64,000 nt of DNA from Leptospira congkakensis (GTDB lineage: Bacteria > Spirochaetota > Leptospiria > Leptospirales > Leptospiraceae): the NCBI RefSeq assembly GCF_004770265.1, contig NZ_RQGQ01000004.1:372001-436000 (forward strand), in the 5' to 3' direction. Shown here piece after piece: positions 1 through 8,050 of the stretch (positions within the stretch are counted from its first letter, which is position 1; each line of letters opens with the position of its first letter). The position numbers were made by a program, and so were the translations under genes. The notes beneath the pieces were generated by a model. That model was not told where the DNA came from. It worked only from the letters and a program-made list of their open reading frames with translations, and ran no database searches.

Positions 1-1080
1 GAGGAAGGTAAGTTTTACATTTGGAACCAAGAAGAATTTTTTTCCCTAGTTCCCTCAGAGGAAATCCAAGGATTTTGGAATGTGACCGAGGAAGGAAATT
101 TTGAACATCATAACATTTTAAATGTTTATTGGAAGGGAAAAAATCCTTTTGTCGATGGAATCCAAATGAAACCGGAATTCTCTAAACAATTGGAATTAGC
201 AAAAGAGAAGTTACTCACAGTTCGTGAAAAAAGGATTCGTCCCTTACGGGATGATAAAGTCTTAACTTCTTGGAATTGCCTTTGGATCCGAGCCCTTTTG
301 TCTGCCTACGAGGTTTCTGGAGACGAGGAATATCTAAAAGATTCCAAAAAGATTTATCAATTTATCACAAAACAACTAGTAGGTGAGGATGGTTCCATCC
401 TAAGACGATTCCGAGAAGGGGAAGCCAAATACTTTGGGACCCTTCCCGATTATACAGAATTCATTTGGGTATCGATGAAACTCTTCCAGTTGGATGAGGA
501 TATGGATGCCTATGCATTCGGAAAAAAATCATTGGATTATGTTTTTGCCAATTTTGAATCCAAGGTGGGGCCATTTTACGAATCCTATCATGGAAACGAA
601 GATTTGATTGTCAGAACCATAGAAGGTTATGATGGAGTAGAACCTTCTGGAAATTCAACCATCTTACATTTGTTTCACCTTTTGTTTTCCTTGGGGTATA
701 AAAACATAGATCTGCAAAAAAAAGCAAATTCCATCTTTGCCTACTTCCTTCCCGAACTCACACAAAATTCACTCAGTTATCCTTCGATGATTTCGGCGTT
801 CCAAAAATTCCAATACCCATCCAAGGAAGTTCTAGTGGTGTATAGAGGCAAAGACCTTGAGGAAGTTGGATCCATTCGGAAAAAATTAGCAGGATTAAAA
901 GATCCTAATTTAGTTTGGTTGGTAATAGAGGAATCGAAAGCGAAGGCATTGGTTCCAGAACTGGAACTCCTTACGGGAAGAGGTGCTGGTTCTGGAATTT
1001 TATACTATGTTTGTCAAAATTTTTCTTGTGAATTACCTAAAGACAACTGGGAAGAAACACTCAATCTTATACAACAATAG
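1..1080 (+). CDS. YyaL/DUF255 thioredoxin-domain protein, C-terminal part (partial)
   Basis: The reading frame is open from the first base, so the gene begins upstream of the window. The start codon that can be proposed at 82 lies inside the protein. Residues around EEGKFYIW and VTEEGNFE match the region after the thioredoxin-like domain in the YyaL (DUF255, human SPATA20-like) family. The rest resembles its (alpha/alpha)6 glycosidase-like barrel, with DDKVLTSWN, YFGTLPDY and GYDGVEPSGNS as recognisable blocks. The biochemical role of the family is not settled. The N-terminal thioredoxin-like domain is outside the window. The 3' end overlaps the convergent rsfS gene by 14 nt. Confidence 0.85.
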   Translation, partial: EEGKFYIWNQEEFFSLVPSEEIQGFWNVTEEGNFEHHNILNVYWKGKNPFVDGIQMKPEFSKQLELAKEKLLTVREKRIRPLRDDKVLTSWNCLWIRALLSAYEVSGDEEYLKDSKKIYQFITKQLVGEDGSILRRFREGEAKYFGTLPDYTEFIWVSMKLFQLDEDMDAYAFGKKSLDYVFANFESKVGPFYESYHGNEDLIVRTIEGYDGVEPSGNSTILHLFHLLFSLGYKNIDLQKKANSIFAYFLPELTQNSLSYPSMISAFQKFQYPSKEVLVVYRGKDLEEVGSIRKKLAGLKDPNLVWLVIEESKAKALVPELELLTGRGAGSGILYYVCQNFSCELPKDNWEETLNLIQQ

Positions 1081-1432
1081 GAGTGGCATCGCCCCAGAGA
1101 CGATCTAACGAATAATAAGTTCTCATTTCGTCTGTCATGATATGTACACAAATTTCACCGTAATCTAGAAGGATCCATCCAGTGGCATCTTTCGGAAGAT
1201 CAGCGAGGTTTTGACGTTTCACTGCAAGTTTTAAAGGTTTCATATACTTATCAATGTCCTTCGCACAAGACCGACCTTGCGTTTCTGTTTTGACTGTTGC
1301 GAGTACAAATAAAGATAAATAACTATGGACATCTTTTAGATCCAAAAACTGAATGTTTTCACATTTTTTGTCAATTAACGTCTGTTTGATTTTTTTGAGA
1401 TGTTCTAATGTCTCGGTGCTGATATTCGGCAT
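1067..1432 (-). CDS. rsfS: Ribosome silencing factor RsfS
   Basis: RsfS (RsfA/YbeB/Iojap family) binds ribosomal protein L14 on the large subunit and blocks subunit joining when nutrients are scarce. The 121-aa product has the usual size and family blocks: the N-terminal helix, a FLDLKDVHSYLSLFVLAT-like strand region and the GWILLDYGEICVHIM segment, followed by YYSLDRLWGDA. An upstream in-frame start at 1480 would add 16 residues that overlap the LCP gene and look unlike the family. The ATG at 1432, one base after the upstream stop, is therefore preferred. It is the last gene of the obg-proBA-nadD-yqeK run, the order in which rsfS commonly occurs in bacteria. Confidence 0.9.
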   Translation of the reverse strand: MPNISTETLEHLKKIKQTLIDKKCENIQFLDLKDVHSYLSLFVLATVKTETQGRSCAKDIDKYMKPLKLAVKRQNLADLPKDATGWILLDYGEICVHIMTDEMRTYYSLDRLWGDATPIVV

Positions 1433-1433
1433 T

Positions 1434-2591
1434 TTAGTCCTTGGAATTTTGAAAATCTTCCCCGAGTACGACAGTGGCATCTAGCCCCAGATCTTTTCTG
1501 AGTGCGAAGTAAACTCTTCGTCCTTGGAAGGTATCGGAGATAATATCTGTGTACTGTGTGTTTCCGGAGCGATTTAGGATGATACTGGATTTAAAACTAG
1601 AATCCCAGGCATTGTCAACAGAGAGAACTTTCAGACCCTTATCATTCAGAAGCACCTTACCGTATCTGGCAAGCCCATTTTTTGGGGTTCCATTCAGGAC
1701 TTCAATCCGAGCTCTTTCGCCTTCGCTAAAGGAGAGGGACCTAAGTTCACTGGAAAATTTATGAAAAGCAACTTTTACAGTTTCTTCATTGGCTCTTAGG
1801 ATTTCGTCTTTTTGTTTAGGCCTTCCAATCGGTTCCCCCGGTACTTCAGAAACACCAAAATGGATTTTTTCTTTTTTGAGAAAATCCATCAGAGTTTCCC
1901 ATTCTTTTGTGGAAAGATTGGTTGTCATCTGCGAGTGAAGGTATGCAACTCTTTGTTTTCCAAGTAAGTCTCTTTTTTCATGAATGGCTTCAAGGATTGT
2001 TAAAAATACTGTTTCTTGGATTTCAAGTCTACGAATGTAGGAGATCATAGATTCATCCGTAAGAGAACTCATCCAATCAAAAGCATCTTCTCCGTCCAAA
2101 ATATAAGTTTGTTTGTTCCTAGCATAATTTTTTGTTATATGAAGGGATTTTGGTTCAAAGAAAAAACCAAGTCCACCAAGTAAGTTAATCCAATTCTGGA
2201 ATTGTGTTTTGGTCCAAACGATTTTGAAAGGGATATTAGAATCTAAAGTGTCTTCTAAAACTGATTCCACATACGATGGGGCAGAACTTCCCCTTTCTTT
2301 TAAAGATTTATCTCCATCGTCAAAACTGGTTTTGGGATTTACAAAGAAGAGGGCCGCTTTCTTTTCATTGGGATAAAATTCCGCATAAAGGGAAAACAGA
2401 TATTCATCCTTATCACCTAAAACAGAGAAAAGGATAGGAAGTCGTTTGCTTTGAGACAATTTTTGATCTAAAGAAAATCCCCCTTTCGAACGAAAAACCA
2501 GAAAAAGAAGGGCAATCAAAAAGAAGGAACCAGCCGCGATCAAAAGAGTTTTTGCAGGGATCGGTTGTTTTTTAGGAGCTTCGCGTAACAT
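1434..2591 (-). CDS. Membrane-anchored LCP-like protein with LytR_C domain
   Basis: This 385-aa protein has a short cytoplasmic start, one membrane segment (about residues 16-34) and a large exported part. The C-terminal region from about residue 290 (RIEVLNGT, LARYGKVLL, VDNAWDSSF, TVVLGEDF) matches the LytR_C domain. The middle region (about 45-225) follows the general pattern of LytR-CpsA-Psr domains, which transfer glycopolymers to peptidoglycan. However, the expected Arg-Asp and Arg-rich motifs are not visible, so enzymatic activity is doubtful. The start is the ATG directly after the yqeK stop. The nadD-yqeK-LCP-rsfS order mirrors that seen in other bacteria and supports family membership more than activity. 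Confidence 0.7.
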   Translation of the reverse strand: MLREAPKKQPIPAKTLLIAAGSFFLIALLFLVFRSKGGFSLDQKLSQSKRLPILFSVLGDKDEYLFSLYAEFYPNEKKAALFFVNPKTSFDDGDKSLKERGSSAPSYVESVLEDTLDSNIPFKIVWTKTQFQNWINLLGGLGFFFEPKSLHITKNYARNKQTYILDGEDAFDWMSSLTDESMISYIRRLEIQETVFLTILEAIHEKRDLLGKQRVAYLHSQMTTNLSTKEWETLMDFLKKEKIHFGVSEVPGEPIGRPKQKDEILRANEETVKVAFHKFSSELRSLSFSEGERARIEVLNGTPKNGLARYGKVLLNDKGLKVLSVDNAWDSSFKSSIILNRSGNTQYTDIISDTFQGRRVYFALRKDLGLDATVVLGEDFQNSKD

Positions 2592-3203
2592 CTATTTGGT
2601 TTCCTTTATCAAGTTTGCAGATTGGTTATACGTTTGGAACGTAAAGGGATGGATGACTTCCTTTTTTTCCATAAGAAAGGAAATGGTTTGAAAGGCTTTC
2701 ATAAAAACTCCATAATTTAGATTTTCCTCTGTTTTCTGTACCCACTGGGAAAGATCTGGTTGCCGGAAAGCATAGTCGGATCCTAAAAAATCCGCGGCAT
2801 AAAGAATTTGGTCCAAAAGTTTGGGAGAACTATTTCCTAAGGTATGGGAAGAAATAGCCTTTGTAATTTCAGGATCACTAAATCCATATTCTTTCTCAAG
2901 CCATAACGGAGCGGAAAAAGCGTGGAGGGCCTGCGAAGGAATTCCCGTTACGTCCAAAGAAAATTCATTGAAGAGTCCCGTATGGATTTCCGGTTTTTTC
3001 TGTTTGGTGATGTCATGGCAAAGTCCCGCGAGATAGGCTTTCTTTGGATTGGGATGCCCATGAATTTTAGCGAGTGACTCTGCATAGTCGGCAACACGGA
3101 AAATATGTTGGAGGCGGGTTTCCGTGACATGATTTGGAATTTCGTCCGTAAAAAATAAAATCCAATCCTCAAAAGAGGCATTTGATTTAGGAATTTGTTT
3201 CAT
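2592..3203 (-). CDS. yqeK: YqeK-family HD-domain hydrolase (probable symmetrical Ap4A hydrolase)
   Basis: YqeK proteins are HD-domain metal-dependent enzymes that split diadenosine tetraphosphate into two ADP. The 203-aa product shows the metal-binding pattern: HIFRVADYAESLA near the N-terminus, the HD pair in LAGLCHDITK, then SQALHAFSAP and ISSHTLGN, and a late D in ILYAADFLGSD. The length fits the family. The ATG overlaps the nadD stop by one base (TAATG), indicating translational coupling. The pairing of nadD with yqeK is widespread, and a few genomes fuse the two. Assignment of the enzyme activity is by family only. Confidence 0.87.
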   Translation of the reverse strand: MKQIPKSNASFEDWILFFTDEIPNHVTETRLQHIFRVADYAESLAKIHGHPNPKKAYLAGLCHDITKQKKPEIHTGLFNEFSLDVTGIPSQALHAFSAPLWLEKEYGFSDPEITKAISSHTLGNSSPKLLDQILYAADFLGSDYAFRQPDLSQWVQKTEENLNYGVFMKAFQTISFLMEKKEVIHPFTFQTYNQSANLIKETK

Positions 3204-3811
3204 TAAAATTTTCCTCCCTCTCTCGAGTTTAAAAACTTCAGGAGAAGTTCTTTGGTTTTGGGAAGAAGAAATTCATTCACTAAATTTCCATGAAAGATAT
3301 GACGGATCTCCGTACTACTGATTGGTAAAACTGGGTTTCTTAATAGGTTTATCTTTGATTTGGGAATGTAACTAGGGATAAAAACTTCCTTTGGGTAGGG
3401 TGTAACTCTACGCACAACAATGATTTGTTTCATCATATCTAAAATTTCTAAATAGGATTTCCATTTGTCAAAAGAACCTAAATTGTCCTCGCCGATCACG
3501 AGGGAAATTTCTGAATTTGGATGGAGAGTGCGAAGGGTTCGTAAACTATCGATTGTAAAACTTGTATTCTGCTTTTTAATTTCCTCATCCCAAAGAATCA
3601 CATTCTCTGAAAGGAAACTTTCAAATTCGGTAAGACAAAGTTCCCAAATTTCATTGGACCGAAACTCCTTTCCACCTTCCTTAAAGGGGGAAACAAAGTT
3701 GGGGCAAATATAAAGGAGAGCCTTTGGATAGGATTTGGAAACAGTTTCAATCACATGCCGATGGCCTAAATGGGGCGGATTGAAACTTCCTCCAAAAAAC
3801 AAAACTTCCAT
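3203..3811 (-). CDS. nadD: Nicotinate-nucleotide adenylyltransferase NadD
   Basis: NadD joins nicotinate mononucleotide and ATP to give deamido-NAD in NAD synthesis. The 202-aa protein opens with FFGGSFNPPHLGH, containing the HxGH-type nucleotidyltransferase motif. It ends with ISSTEIRHIF, the SSTxIR motif that binds the ATP phosphates. VIGEDNLGSFDKWKSYLEI matches the substrate-binding segment. The length is typical. It lies two bases after proA and overlaps yqeK by one base, so it is almost certainly part of the same transcript. Confidence 0.95.
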   Translation of the reverse strand: MEVLFFGGSFNPPHLGHRHVIETVSKSYPKALLYICPNFVSPFKEGGKEFRSNEIWELCLTEFESFLSENVILWDEEIKKQNTSFTIDSLRTLRTLHPNSEISLVIGEDNLGSFDKWKSYLEILDMMKQIIVVRRVTPYPKEVFIPSYIPKSKINLLRNPVLPISSTEIRHIFHGNLVNEFLLPKTKELLLKFLNSREGGKF

Positions 3812-3813
3812 TT

Positions 3814-5079
3814 TTAGCCCCGGACTTGTCCACTTCCTGTAACATAAGTTGTTGTTGTTGTTAGGTGGATAAGACCCATCGGTCCACGCACATGGAGTTT
3901 GCCGGTAGAAATTCCTACCTCAGCACCAAGGCCATACTCACCACCATCATGAAACCGAGTGGAACAGTTTACAAAAATGGCAGCACTATCCAACTCTTTT
4001 TGGAAAGTTTGGATCTCGGTTACATCTTCGGACAAAATACATTCTGTATGACCCGAACTGTATTTTCGAATATTTTCCATGGCTTCTGAAACAGATCCTA
4101 CGAGTTTCACACTTAGTCTTGTGTCCAAAAATTCTGTATAAAAATCTTCCTCTGATGCTGGTTTGGCGGAAGGAAAAATTTTGGTAATGGATTTATCTCC
4201 AAGAATTTGGATTCCCGCAGATTCTAAATCTTCCAATAATTTCCCTAGATTCGGATAGTCTTTATGAATGAGTAAGTTTTCCAAAGCATTACAAACCCCA
4301 GGTCGTTGGACTTTTGAGTTGATTAAAATGGGAAGGACTATCTCAGGATTTGCCTGATTCGAAAGGTAAAGATTGGTCACACCTTTGTCATGTTTGATGA
4401 CTGGGATTTTACTGTTTTCCGAAACAAAACGAATGAGAGCTTCACCACCGCGAGGAACAATCACATCAATCAAATCATCCAATTGGAAAAAGGGAACCAT
4501 GGCTTCTCTATTTGTATTCTCTACAAATGTGACTACATCTTTTGTCACACCAGGTAAATTCTTTTCTTCGATTGCCTTGTGGAATAAAGAAGAAAGGATC
4601 AAATTGGAATGAAAGGCCTCAGACCCACCGCGCAAAATACAGGCGTTTCCTGATTTAAAAGACAAGGAAGCAATATCGATAATGACATTCGGTCTAGATT
4701 CAAAAATGGTCATGACCACACCAATGGGCACTCGTTTGGTAAGAAGTTCGAGTCCATTAGGTAAGATGGTACCACGAACCACTTCCCCCACGGGATCAGG
4801 AAGGTTACGAATTTCTTCGATGCTTTTTGCCATTCCCTTGATTCGTTTGGAATCAAGAAGGAGTCGATCCATCATCGAAGAGGATAAACCTTTCTCCTGG
4901 CCATTTTTCATATCAATTTGGTTTTTTTCGATGATCGCAGATTCATTTGCCAAAAGAAGTTCTTCCACACGTTTCAGAACCGAGTTTTTTTCTAAAGTGG
5001 TTAAACCTTTTAAGCCTCTACTAGCTAATCTGGCCTTGGTTGCTAGGTCTTTTGCGTAACTTGTCAATTCATCTGCCAT
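3814..5079 (-). CDS. proA: Gamma-glutamyl phosphate reductase ProA
   Basis: ProA reduces gamma-glutamyl phosphate with NADPH to glutamate-5-semialdehyde, the second step of proline synthesis. At 421 aa it has the family's usual size. Recognisable blocks are the N-terminal helix with [35 protein letters not shown], the catalytic-Cys region [11 protein letters not shown], and [16 protein letters not shown] with HVRGPMGL near the end. It starts five bases after proB stops, and the two enzymes catalyse consecutive steps. No feedback domain is expected here. Confidence 0.96.
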   Translation of the reverse strand: MADELTSYAKDLATKARLASRGLKGLTTLEKNSVLKRVEELLLANESAIIEKNQIDMKNGQEKGLSSSMMDRLLLDSKRIKGMAKSIEEIRNLPDPVGEVVRGTILPNGLELLTKRVPIGVVMTIFESRPNVIIDIASLSFKSGNACILRGGSEAFHSNLILSSLFHKAIEEKNLPGVTKDVVTFVENTNREAMVPFFQLDDLIDVIVPRGGEALIRFVSENSKIPVIKHDKGVTNLYLSNQANPEIVLPILINSKVQRPGVCNALENLLIHKDYPNLGKLLEDLESAGIQILGDKSITKIFPSAKPASEEDFYTEFLDTRLSVKLVGSVSEAMENIRKYSSGHTECILSEDVTEIQTFQKELDSAAIFVNCSTRFHDGGEYGLGAEVGISTGKLHVRGPMGLIHLTTTTTYVTGSGQVRG

Positions 5080-5083
5080 AATT

Positions 5084-5944
5084 TTACTCCGAAGTTAAAG
5101 AAAAGAAATGGGTTTGGATTTCAGAAGCATTAGGAATTCGGTGTGGGAAGGAACTGTTGGCAATCAAGGTTCCAAAACTTTCCGTTTCAAAGAATTGGGA
5201 AATCGCATGTTTTCTCTCGCCATTCACAATCCCTGTTTTGATTCCGTAAGGTAACAAAAGTTTAGCGGCATTAATTTTGGTAAACATTCCCCCAGTTCCA
5301 GGGCCTGAAGGTCCTGTTGCCAGACTTTCTGTATCTTTTGTAATTTCAGTGAATAAATCAATTTTGAAATCTTCTTTCAAAAATCCATCGACACCTGTTA
5401 GAATGAGGAGAAGGTCCGCTCCTACAATGGAGGCAACAATGGCTGAAAGAATATCATTATCGCCTAAGTTAATTTCTTCTGTGGAAACGGAATCATTTTC
5501 ATTGACTATCGGAAGGATTCCCCAATCCAGAAGTTGGCGAAAGGTCTGTTTTAGGTTTGTAAAACTTTTATCTTCATTCAAATCCTTTCTTCCAAAAAGA
5601 ATTTGTGCCATAGGGATATTCACACGGCTAAAAAAACTTTCATAAAGATTCAGGAGTTTGTTTTGGCCCATAGCAGCAAACGCTTGTTTTTCGGCTAGTG
5701 TGGTTTTTCCATTCGGAACGTTTCCACTCTTTTCGTTCAGAAGTTTTTTTCCTTGGGCAATGGCTCCAGAGGAAACGAGAATCACTTCCTTTCCTTGGTC
5801 CCGAAGCGTTCGTATGTCACCGACTAAATCATATAAAAAATCATTGATTTTTGTTTCTTCACCGGAAACACGAGCGCTCCCAATTTTGATGACAATGAGT
5901 TTCGCTTTTTGAATTGAACTTAAAAATTCCTTACGTGTTTTCAT
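5084..5944 (-). CDS. proB: Glutamate 5-kinase ProB (without PUA domain)
   Basis: ProB phosphorylates glutamate on its gamma-carboxyl group, the committing step of proline synthesis. The 286-aa product shows the amino-acid-kinase fold: [11 protein letters not shown] near the start, [50 protein letters not shown] and [13 protein letters not shown]. It stops after the kinase domain, whereas the E. coli enzyme (about 367 aa) carries a C-terminal PUA domain. Its first 14 nt overlap the end of obg. Whether proline feedback inhibition works without the PUA domain cannot be read from sequence; the allosteric site lies mainly in the kinase domain. Confidence 0.94.
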   Translation of the reverse strand: MKTRKEFLSSIQKAKLIVIKIGSARVSGEETKINDFLYDLVGDIRTLRDQGKEVILVSSGAIAQGKKLLNEKSGNVPNGKTTLAEKQAFAAMGQNKLLNLYESFFSRVNIPMAQILFGRKDLNEDKSFTNLKQTFRQLLDWGILPIVNENDSVSTEEINLGDNDILSAIVASIVGADLLLILTGVDGFLKEDFKIDLFTEITKDTESLATGPSGPGTGGMFTKINAAKLLLPYGIKTGIVNGERKHAISQFFETESFGTLIANSSFPHRIPNASEIQTHFFSLTSE

Positions 5945-6956
5945 AAACTAACTTCGATTTTTCAGGGAAGAATACTTTATCAATTCGTTCCAGTAGGTAG
6001 TCTAGGTTCGACTCCTTATCTGCAGAAATACAAATGATTTCCCCTAAATGGGAGTAGTTCTTTTGGATCTCCGCTGTGAATTCGGGATCCCCATCCCAAA
6101 TATCCATTTTATTAATCACAATTAGGAATTTTTTCGCAAGTAGGGCTTCGTTATAATTTCCAAGTTCACTACGTAACATTTCCAATTCTTCTTCGAGCTG
6201 TAAATTCCCACCGTCAAAAAGAAAAAGAATCCCTTGGACTCGTTCAATGTGTTTTAGAAAGCTAATCCCAAGGCCTACACCCCGAGAAGCCCCTTCAATG
6301 ATTCCAGGAATGTCTGCGACTGTGTATCGAAACAAATCTTCATGTCTATGCACCACACCAAGATTAGGTGAAAGGGTAGTAAAGGCATAACCTGCAATTT
6401 TTGGGTGAGCATGAGTGATTTTTGCGAGTAGGGTCGACTTACCAGCGTTAGGAAGTCCAACAATCCCAATATCTGCGAGTAATTTTAATTCTAATAATAA
6501 AGAAAGCTGACCACCATCTTCTCCGGGTTGGCTATAACGAGGTGCTTGTTGGACAGAGGTTTTGAAAAATGTATTTCCTTTTCCACCACGTCCGCCCGTA
6601 GCAATGGTAAAACTTTCGCCGTCGTGATTGAAATCATAGATGAGTTCCATGGTAACAGAATCAATGATTTGGGTTCCTACAGGAACTTTTAGGACTAGGT
6701 CCTCACCATTTTTTCCATTTCGATTCTGGCCAAGTCCTGGTTCTCCGTCTTGGGCTGCATACATACGATCCGGAAGGTAATTTTCCAAAGTCATCATTCG
6801 ACCTTCAGCAACAAAGATCACATCGCCACCTTTGCCACCGTCACCACCATCTGGGCCACCAAATTCTACAAATTTCTCTTTATGGAAATGGACAGAACCT
6901 GCCCCTCCGTGTCCGGCTCGAATTTGAATGGGTACTTCGTCGATAAATCCGCTCAT
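5931..6956 (-). CDS. obg: Obg/CgtA GTPase
   Basis: Obg is an essential GTPase acting in late 50S ribosome assembly and stress responses. The 341-aa protein has the glycine-rich N-terminal Obg fold ([38 protein letters not shown]). The G domain follows with G1 [10 protein letters not shown]3 [10 protein letters not shown] and G4 NKMD. It lacks the extra C-terminal OCT domain found in some relatives, as is common. A ribosome-binding sequence AAAGGA lies upstream of the ATG. Only 14 bases separate the ATG from the terminator hairpin of the rplU-prp-rpmA operon, so expression may partly depend on readthrough. Confidence 0.97.
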   Translation of the reverse strand: MSGFIDEVPIQIRAGHGGAGSVHFHKEKFVEFGGPDGGDGGKGGDVIFVAEGRMMTLENYLPDRMYAAQDGEPGLGQNRNGKNGEDLVLKVPVGTQIIDSVTMELIYDFNHDGESFTIATGGRGGKGNTFFKTSVQQAPRYSQPGEDGGQLSLLLELKLLADIGIVGLPNAGKSTLLAKITHAHPKIAGYAFTTLSPNLGVVHRHEDLFRYTVADIPGIIEGASRGVGLGISFLKHIERVQGILFLFDGGNLQLEEELEMLRSELGNYNEALLAKKFLIVINKMDIWDGDPEFTAEIQKNYSHLGEIICISADKESNLDYLLERIDKVFFPEKSKLVYENT

Positions 6957-6970
6957 ATAATCCTTTGGTC

Positions 6971-7010
6971 AAAAAAAAACCCGTTCAAGGGAGATCCTAA
7001 AACGGGTTTT
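6971..7010 (-). terminator. Rho-independent terminator after rpmA
   Basis: Read on the minus strand, AAAACCCGTT pairs with AACGGGTTTT (10 bp, 15-nt loop), and the right arm runs into a further stretch of U residues. It lies 22 bases after the rpmA stop and 14 bases before the obg start codon. Confidence 0.85.
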
Positions 7011-7032
7011 GTCCTCACAATGTATGCGAGGA

Positions 7033-7290
7033 TTACACTTTCGGGTAAACGGAGATTTGTTGTCTTTCTCTAGTTACATGTTCGAAAGTCACAACACCGT
7101 CAACAAGTGCGTAAAGAGTATGGTCACGACCAATCCCTACGTTTTTTCCGGGTTTGTATTCAGTTCCTCTTTGGCGAACAATAATGTTACCAGCAATTGC
7201 TAGTTGTCCACCGTAAACTTTTACACCAAGTCTCTTCGATACCGAATCACGACCGTTCTTTGTGGATCCACCACCTTTCTTTGTAGCCAT
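7033..7290 (-). CDS. rpmA: 50S ribosomal protein L27
   Basis: L27 sits at the peptidyl-transferase centre, and its flexible N-terminus reaches the tRNA acceptor ends. The 85-aa product starts [16 protein letters not shown] and continues with [20 protein letters not shown] and [12 protein letters not shown], all family blocks. A TAA stop lies two codons upstream in the same frame (7294-7296). The protein therefore cannot carry the N-terminal extension that Prp removes in Firmicutes. The ribosome-binding sequence AAGGGG sits 7 bases before the ATG. It is the third gene of rplU-prp-rpmA. Confidence 0.97.
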   Translation of the reverse strand: MATKKGGGSTKNGRDSVSKRLGVKVYGGQLAIAGNIIVRQRGTEYKPGKNVGIGRDHTLYALVDGVVTFEHVTRERQQISVYPKV

Positions 7291-7293
7291 TGT

Positions 7294-7623
7294 TTACCCC
7301 TTTATTATTTCGTCTTGGATGGAAATCGCTTGGGAATGAGAGTGTTCTAAAGATTTTAATCCAAATGAAACCATCGAAAGTAGACTTTGGTAGCCATCCC
7401 TTTGGTGCTTTTTGACTAAAAACATTAAATATCCATCTCGTTTTTCTTCCGATTCCAAACTGCCTTGTGATGCCAAATAAGAGTGAGCACTCTGAACCAG
7501 AGTGGAGACTCCTGCACACAAAAGATTTTCACCTTTCGAACCTAAGTCCTTGGGAGAATGTCCTTCCAGTTGGATTCCTGCGATTTTCCCTCCTAAATCT
7601 TTTAAAATCTTACTATAAATCAA
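7294..7623 (-). CDS. prp: Prp-family ribosomal-processing cysteine protease
   Basis: Prp proteases remove an N-terminal extension from L27 in Firmicutes. The 109-aa product has the two catalytic blocks: EGHSPKDLGSKGENLLC with the His (here GHS), followed by CAGVSTLVQSA with the Cys. The start is TTG directly after the rplU stop, and no ATG fits. The position between rplU and rpmA is the classic one. It is odd here because the adjacent L27 has no visible extension to remove, so the substrate or role is unclear. The gene is in the same frame as rpmA, separated only by its stop codon and one ACA codon. Confidence 0.85.
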   Translation of the reverse strand: MIYSKILKDLGGKIAGIQLEGHSPKDLGSKGENLLCAGVSTLVQSAHSYLASQGSLESEEKRDGYLMFLVKKHQRDGYQSLLSMVSFGLKSLEHSHSQAISIQDEIIKG

Positions 7624-7932
7624 TTATCCGTTGATGGATACTACTTGGAGTTTTTGGAGTTGTTGTCTGTGTCCCCAAGACTTCTTGTAGTTCTTTCTTT
7701 TTTTGTATTTGAAACCGTGGATTTTTTCACCTTTGCAGTCTTCTAATACTTTCAAAGTCACTTTTGCACCGGAAAGTGCTGGTGAACCGATGTTCACTTT
7801 GTTATTATCGGAAAGGAGTAGGACTTTCGTTTCTACTGTGCTTCCAACCGAGTTTCCTGTTTTTTCTGCGACGAATACCTGGTCAGGAGACACTTTAAAT
7901 TGTTTGGCTCCAAGTTCAATGATGGCGAACAT
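7624..7932 (-). CDS. rplU: 50S ribosomal protein L21
   Basis: L21 binds 23S rRNA early in large-subunit assembly. The 102-aa product opens with MFAIIELGAKQFKVSPDQVFVAEK and ends with KKRKNYKKSWGHRQ, the highly basic tail block typical of L21. It has the usual length. It is the first gene of rplU-prp-rpmA and is divergent from typA. The upstream gap contains a perfect TTGACA on the minus strand but no convincing -10 at normal spacing, so no promoter is called. Confidence 0.96.
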   Translation of the reverse strand: MFAIIELGAKQFKVSPDQVFVAEKTGNSVGSTVETKVLLLSDNNKVNIGSPALSGAKVTLKVLEDCKGEKIHGFKYKKRKNYKKSWGHRQQLQKLQVVSING

Positions 7933-8050
7933 ATAACTATCCTAATCTCTTTCTCGAATGTAGTTCTTACCAGGATTTCTGATGGGCACCTCTTGTCAAA
8001 CTGAAATCCCCATTTACAGCCTAACTGGATTAGAATTTCTGGTAAAAACA

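Noticed and set aside
7033..7623. Possibility that prp and rpmA are one gene split by a nonsense mutation, since they share a frame
   Set aside because: They are separate, complete families of normal length, each with its own start, and this gene order is common as two genes.
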